A DNA stretch of 64,000 bases from Patiria miniata (taxonomy: Eukaryota > Echinodermata > Asteroidea > Valvatida > Asterinidae): positions 10,553,176 to 10,617,175 of the forward strand of contig NW_024037056.1 of NCBI RefSeq assembly GCF_015706575.1, given 5' to 3'. The position numbers were made by a program, and so were the translations under genes. Below the pieces are notes generated by a model. The model was not told where the DNA came from. It saw only the letters and a program-made list of their open reading frames with translations, and did not search any database. Position 1 is the first letter of the stretch; every line of letters starts with the position of its first letter. This document shows, one piece after another, positions 59,441-64,000 of the stretch.

Positions 59441-60999
59441 CACTTTTTTTTTATTAACTGCCATTACCGAGATTTTATTGAAGGAATTATCAAATAGTTT
59501 AAATCATGGGTAAAAGATTGAAATTCTTTCCCTGTTGTAACTTTTTCCCCTTAGTGTACTTCCTTCAAAATTGATTGGCGTTAGAAATTCACTCACCTTT
59601 TTGGGCAATAATTTCTGGTGTTTTTGTACTTGTTCTCTTCTTTGTTTCTTGTGCCCCAAAAAGTGGGGGAAAAAGACAAAATTATTTCATTGGGAAGTTG
59701 GTAGAGACTTATTGATCATTTTTATTACCTCAGTTTATTTTCATTCATAATGAAAAAAAAATAATATTAGAAACGTGGATTGAATTTGGTTGATGTACAT
59801 GTACATGTAGTTAGAATGTGTGTGTGACTGTATAGTATTATCGTGTACGCGTCCACTGAACAAAACGTTAAAAAAAAGAGAGATTGTTGAAAACCAGTGC
59901 CTCAAGGATTTGTACAAAAAAAACAAAAAAAGCTTTGATATAAATAAGTAAATTTCGTTTCAATTTCTCGGTGTCGATTGCTTACTCGTGGTGCCAAGTT
60001 CGGTGCGTTTTTATTTAAGTGTCGTACGTAGTTCCCAAATCTTCCATGCTTTTTTCACCCACCTTCTTAGCATGTTCTCGGAAATAAAAATTCACAGTCA
60101 GATAGATTTTATATTCGAACCTTTTTTGGGGACTAACTTTCCCGTATCCTATAAAATCCTACGTCTGGTCTGCAGTGTTTTGATGGATTTTGATTGGACT
60201 GGGGCTTGAATGGCCCAGTTTTGTTTTTCGAAAGAGTCAATTTCAACGAATCTGCCATTTGTTCAACTTCACATGCTGGGTTTTTGAAATTCCTTGTGAA
60301 AAATTCCTGAGAAGTCAATAAAAATTGAAGAACTAGTTCACGTTGTTTAATCAAAACACAGCATAAAAGTTACAGCAGTAACACTGAAATCAATTCCCCG
60401 AACGTCAAGCATTCTTTCCCTTCTTTTTTGTTTCCTTTCTGGAAAAACTAAATCCTACGATTCGTCATTTGTAGTCCATTGTATAATATTTAAATGTATG
60501 AAATAGGAAAATACTATACTTAAAAAAAAAACACTAACGAAAATTCAGTTCTGCTTTTTATATCGTGTATGCTAAAATAATGTTAGCCTTGCTTGTAAGA
60601 TAAAGAATAAACATCGATAATAATGTTTTTACTTTCTTTCTGAAAAAGTTGTGTAGCCTCTGAAACGCTTGTATTATGCCTATAGTGGGAAAACAGCCAG
60701 GCTAGTAATAACCTTTGACCTTTAAATAATGGTAATGAATTCTTAAAAAAACAACAGTATTTTAAACTATTTTCTTGAATTTTTTTAGAACTTGTGACTT
60801 TCATATTTAATCTTTGATTGAAATTTAAGAGTTTTCGGAGTTTAGTTTTAAAAATCGCGTATTTATAGGTTTGCTCAATTACTATGTATAAAAAACACAT
60901 TGCGCTTGAGATATAGCACTGCACCAAATTGAATTCTTTTAATACCATTAGTTTAACACATACATGTAGGTCTATGGACAACTTTCAGAGAATTGCTAA

Positions 61000-61470
61000 G
61001 CGGAAAATACTGCTAGCAGATTTCTATGCTAAGCAGGAATCAGCAGGGAACCAGTGAAAAACACTATACAATGCATTACTTTTTGGCTTGTAAACTGGTT
61101 TTGCTAAGCAGATATATTCTGTGTTTAGCAAGTTTACACGCTGAGCATGAATCAGCTGGGCACCAGTGACATCCCATACAGTTCTTTAACATTTTGGCTG
61201 GTAACATGTTTTTACTAAGCAGATATTCTGTGCCAAGCAAGCTAACGCGCTAAGCGAGAATCAGCTGGGCACCAGTGACATCCAATAGAGTTCTTTAACA
61301 TTTTGGCTGGTAACATGTTTTTCCTCAGCAGATATTCTGCGCCAAGCAAGGTTACGTGCTAAGCGAGAATCGGCTGGGATCCAGTCATATTCAATGCAGA
61401 ATAAATAGCATTTGAGCTGGTAACCTAACTGTGCTTAGCAGAAGATGTCTGCGCTTAGCGGCTCTCTGAA
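61000..61470. repeat. Four 109-bp tandem units of CTAAGC / ACCAGTGACATCC type
   Basis: AATC(A/G)GC(T/A)GGG anchors at 61038, 61150, 61259 and 61368 give spacings of 112, 109 and 109. The units carry GGCTGGTAACATGTTTTT and GCTAAGCG, linking them to the snap-back family, which seems to have been amplified in tandem here. Confidence 0.85.
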
Positions 61471-62774
61471 CATTGTTTGATTGGAGTCCCAAACAAATTT
61501 TATTTCAAATTTTTTTTTATTATCTGAGAAAAAAAATTGTTACGTCTGGCTAAATTAAATACCAAGGCTTCTATAATTCTCTCCTGAAGTTTGAAAAGGG
61601 TCACTGAATATGAATTACCAGGAAAAAAGCATTGCGAAAAAAAACCCACAAATTTTTAAACTCCAATGACTTGTAGTATTGTCTGTAATTTACAAGCAGT
61701 TGAAAGTTGTCAACTTTTTGCATTCTGGTTAACTAAACGTTTTATTCCATCAGCTACAGACACTTGTACATGTAGTTCATCATCTAAGCTGACATCTACT
61801 GACATTTCAGTTCATTTTGTCCAAAACAGTAGGGATTTTCTTAATATGATTATGTAAATAGGTTCAAAGCGATTAACTAGCGCTTCTTTTTTATGATCAT
61901 AGTACATAATTTTGTCTTTGAAGTGATTATTAAGCAAATGTTTTTATTTTTGTGAGTGAAAATCTGTGAGTAAGTTGAAGGTAACAAAAATGTCCAGCAC
62001 TTTCGTTTCTTCAAAATGTTGCTCTCCGGTGGAAGAAGAAAAGTGTACCTTGAGACGAATTCCGGAGTAGAAATTGATTATGTTGAAAACCAAATAATTT
62101 GACGAACTGACAATACTTTGGTTTATAGATGTGTTGATGTTTTTGACACTTGTTGGAACACTGTGGATTGGAAATTGGAATGCGCTGTCAAGATGGTAGA
62201 TAAAAACGGTTTAAACCAAAAGAAACTGCCGGGTTTTTTTTTTAGGTCCTTTGAAAGAAAAGTGAAAAGGTTGCATTTTTGATGTGTGAATGTAGCTTTT
62301 GGTTAAAAAGCATTTGTTTGTAATTGCTTTTTAGGACAATTTCAAATTAGGAATGCACTTTATCTTTGCATCTTTAAGGTCTATCCGCACAAGACTTTTC
62401 ACAAATGGTTATTCTGTCCTGATGAATTTAAACTTTTTGTGACAGTTTTTGGCAACTATGTGGTGGAGGAAAGAGAATTATCGACCCAGATATTAATAAT
62501 TTCTTGTCGAGGAGGAAAGCCATTAGTCCACTATACCCCAATGCCGAATCGTCTGAAAGTCATCAAACTGCAACAATGTCATATTACCTGGTAGTGACAA
62601 AGCCAAAATGGATGAATTCCTAAAACACAGAAATAAACGTGTTCTGCGATTCTTAATTTGACATTAATATACCTCAGTTTGTTGCATCACTTTCATTTCA
62701 AATTGTGTGTATAAGCCCGGAATTATCATATAGTAGATTTTTACTGTAAATACATTACTGTAGCATTGTTAAAA

Positions 62775-62884
62775 ATTGTAGGCTTGTTCATCAGTTCTTG
62801 ACCATTTTTATAACAAAATTAAAAAAAAAGACAAAAACACACATTACATGTAAAACACTGTTCTAACTATCACTGTACATGTAT
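62775..62884. repeat. 110-bp segment duplicated into the neighbouring satellite
   Basis: ATTGTAGGCTTGTTCATCAG through CACTGTACATGTA recurs almost exactly at 63430-63537 inside the 68/69-bp array. Confidence 0.93.
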
Positions 62885-62989
62885 TAAGACACGACTTGCG
62901 CTTGAAAATAAAGGTTTGCATCCATAACCCATGAAAAAAAGGATTTTGTTTGTTTCTGTCCCAGTAATTGTGTTATGTACACATGTGTA

Positions 62990-64000
62990 CAAATTTTCCC
63001 CTATTTTGATCAAAATGCAAGGTTAACCCCTTACAGTTTTTAATTTTAGAGAAAAATCTCAATTTGCCCTTATTTGGTCAAAATGCAAGGCTAACCCCTT
63101 ACAATTTTTATGTTTTTCACAAAAATCAAAATTTGCCCTAATTTGGTCAAAATGCAAGGCTAACCCCTTACAATTTTTAATTTTAGAGAAAAATCTCAAT
63201 TTGCCCTTATTTGGTCAAAATGCAAGGCCAACCCCTTACAATTTTTATGTTTTTCACAAAAATCAAAATTTGCCCTAATTTGGTCAAAATGCAAGGCTAA
63301 CCCCTTACAATTTTTAATTTTAGAGAAGGATCAAATTTTGCCCTTTTTTGATCAAAATGCAAGGTTAACCCCTTACAATTTTTATGTTTTTCACAAAAAT
63401 CTTATTTTTATGTTTTTCACAAAAATCTTATTGTAGGCTTGTTCATCAGTTCTTGACCATTTTTATAACAAAATAAAAAAAAGACAAAAACACACATTAC
63501 ATGTAAAACACTGTTCTAACTATCACTGTACATGTATAGGCTAACCCCTTACAATTTTTAATTTTAGAGAAAAATCTAATTTTGCCCTTTTTTGATCAAA
63601 ATGCAAGGTTAACACCTTACAATTTTTATTTTTAGAGCAAAATCAATATTTGCCCTTATTTTGTCAAAATGCGAGGCTAACCCCTTACAATTTTTATGTT
63701 TTTCACAAAAATCAAATTTTGCCCAATTTGGATCAAAATGCAAGGTTAACCCCATACAATTTTTAATTTTAGAGAAAAATCTAAATTTACCTTAATTTGG
63801 TCAAAATACAAGGCTAACCCCTTACAATTTTTAATTTTAGAGCAAAATCAAATTTTGCCCTATTTTGATCAAAATGCAAGGTTAACCCCTTACAATTTTT
63901 AATTTTAGAGCAAAATCAAAATTTGCCCTAATTTCATCAAAATGCAAGGTTAACCCCTTACAATTTTTCATTTTAGAGAAAAATCTAAATTTGCCCTCAT
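62990..64000. repeat. 68/69-bp alternating satellite array, runs off the right edge
   Basis: GCAAGG anchors at 63017, 63085, 63154, 63222 and 63291 give spacings 68, 69, 68 and 69. Two unit types alternate: one with AATTTTTAATTTTAGAGAAA and one with TTTTTATGTTTTTCACAAAA, making a 137-base dimer. At least 13 units are seen. The array is interrupted at 63430-63537 by a copy of the flanking 110-bp segment, with a duplicated TTTATGTTTTTCAC just before it. Confidence 0.95.

Larger units (their letters stand above)
57510..62760 (+). other. Syndecan 3' UTR and downstream flank
   Basis: The stop is followed by a T-rich tract with (GTT)n. AATAAA words occur at 59214, 60083, 60317, 60606, 62632 and 62907; which one ends the message cannot be told from sequence. 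No second gene is seen. Repeats at 57791-58082, 58118-58230, 58700-59440 and 61000-61470 are listed separately. The rest is AT-rich unique-looking DNA. Confidence 0.5.

Noticed and set aside
62990..64000. CRISPR array
   Set aside because: The repeats are head-to-tail without unique spacers, in a eukaryotic genome; this is satellite DNA.

Overview
This is animal nuclear DNA: long AT-rich introns, GT-AG splice sites, poly(A/T/G/C) runs and many short non-coding repeats. The repeats (many copies of the palindrome TACATGTA, CCGGTA-type words, snap-back elements beginning GGGGCCAATTTC), an intron-free C-type lectin and a syndecan with invertebrate features point to an invertebrate deuterostome. 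An echinoderm is most likely, but this is inferred from style and not proven.

Two protein genes can be supported, both on the + strand. (1) At 4-507 a single open exon encodes a secreted C-type lectin of about 160 residues. Its carbohydrate and calcium motifs are degenerate. (2) From 6662 to 57509 a seven-exon gene encodes a 349-residue syndecan, the transmembrane heparan-sulfate proteoglycan that links matrix and growth factors to the cytoskeleton and PDZ proteins. The joined exons total 1,050 coding bases including the stop, with every splice phase compatible. Exon 1 (signal peptide) is separated by a 36-kb intron from exon 2 (acidic Ser-Gly glycosaminoglycan sites). An 11.4-kb intron follows, and exons 3-7 are compact. 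Exon 7 carries the transmembrane helix, the conserved RVKKKDEGSY segment and the C-terminal EFYA.

The main discovery candidate is inside this syndecan. Exons 3 and 4 encode a folded domain that reads as a SEA domain, including the Gly-Ser-hydrophobic-Val-Val strand where mucin SEA domains cut themselves. Syndecan ectodomains as usually described are disordered and lack any such domain. The two exons form a symmetrical phase 1-1 cassette of 375 bases, as expected for an exon-shuffled module or one that can be skipped.

The rest is non-coding and dominated by mobile and tandem repeats. These include a long-arm inverted-repeat element with 42-bp sub-repeats (5.3-5.9 kb); several TTAA-flanked non-autonomous families with CCCT or AGGG ends; a hairpin element whose empty site survives in a second repeat copy (8.7-9.3 kb against 43 kb); snap-back elements (32.8, 40.4, 41.4 and 53.0 kb); tandem arrays of 210, 34, 43, about 130, about 300 and 109 bp; and a 68/69-bp alternating satellite that runs off the right edge (63.0-64.0 kb). 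I recognise no transposase, reverse transcriptase, intact tRNA, rRNA or CRISPR array.
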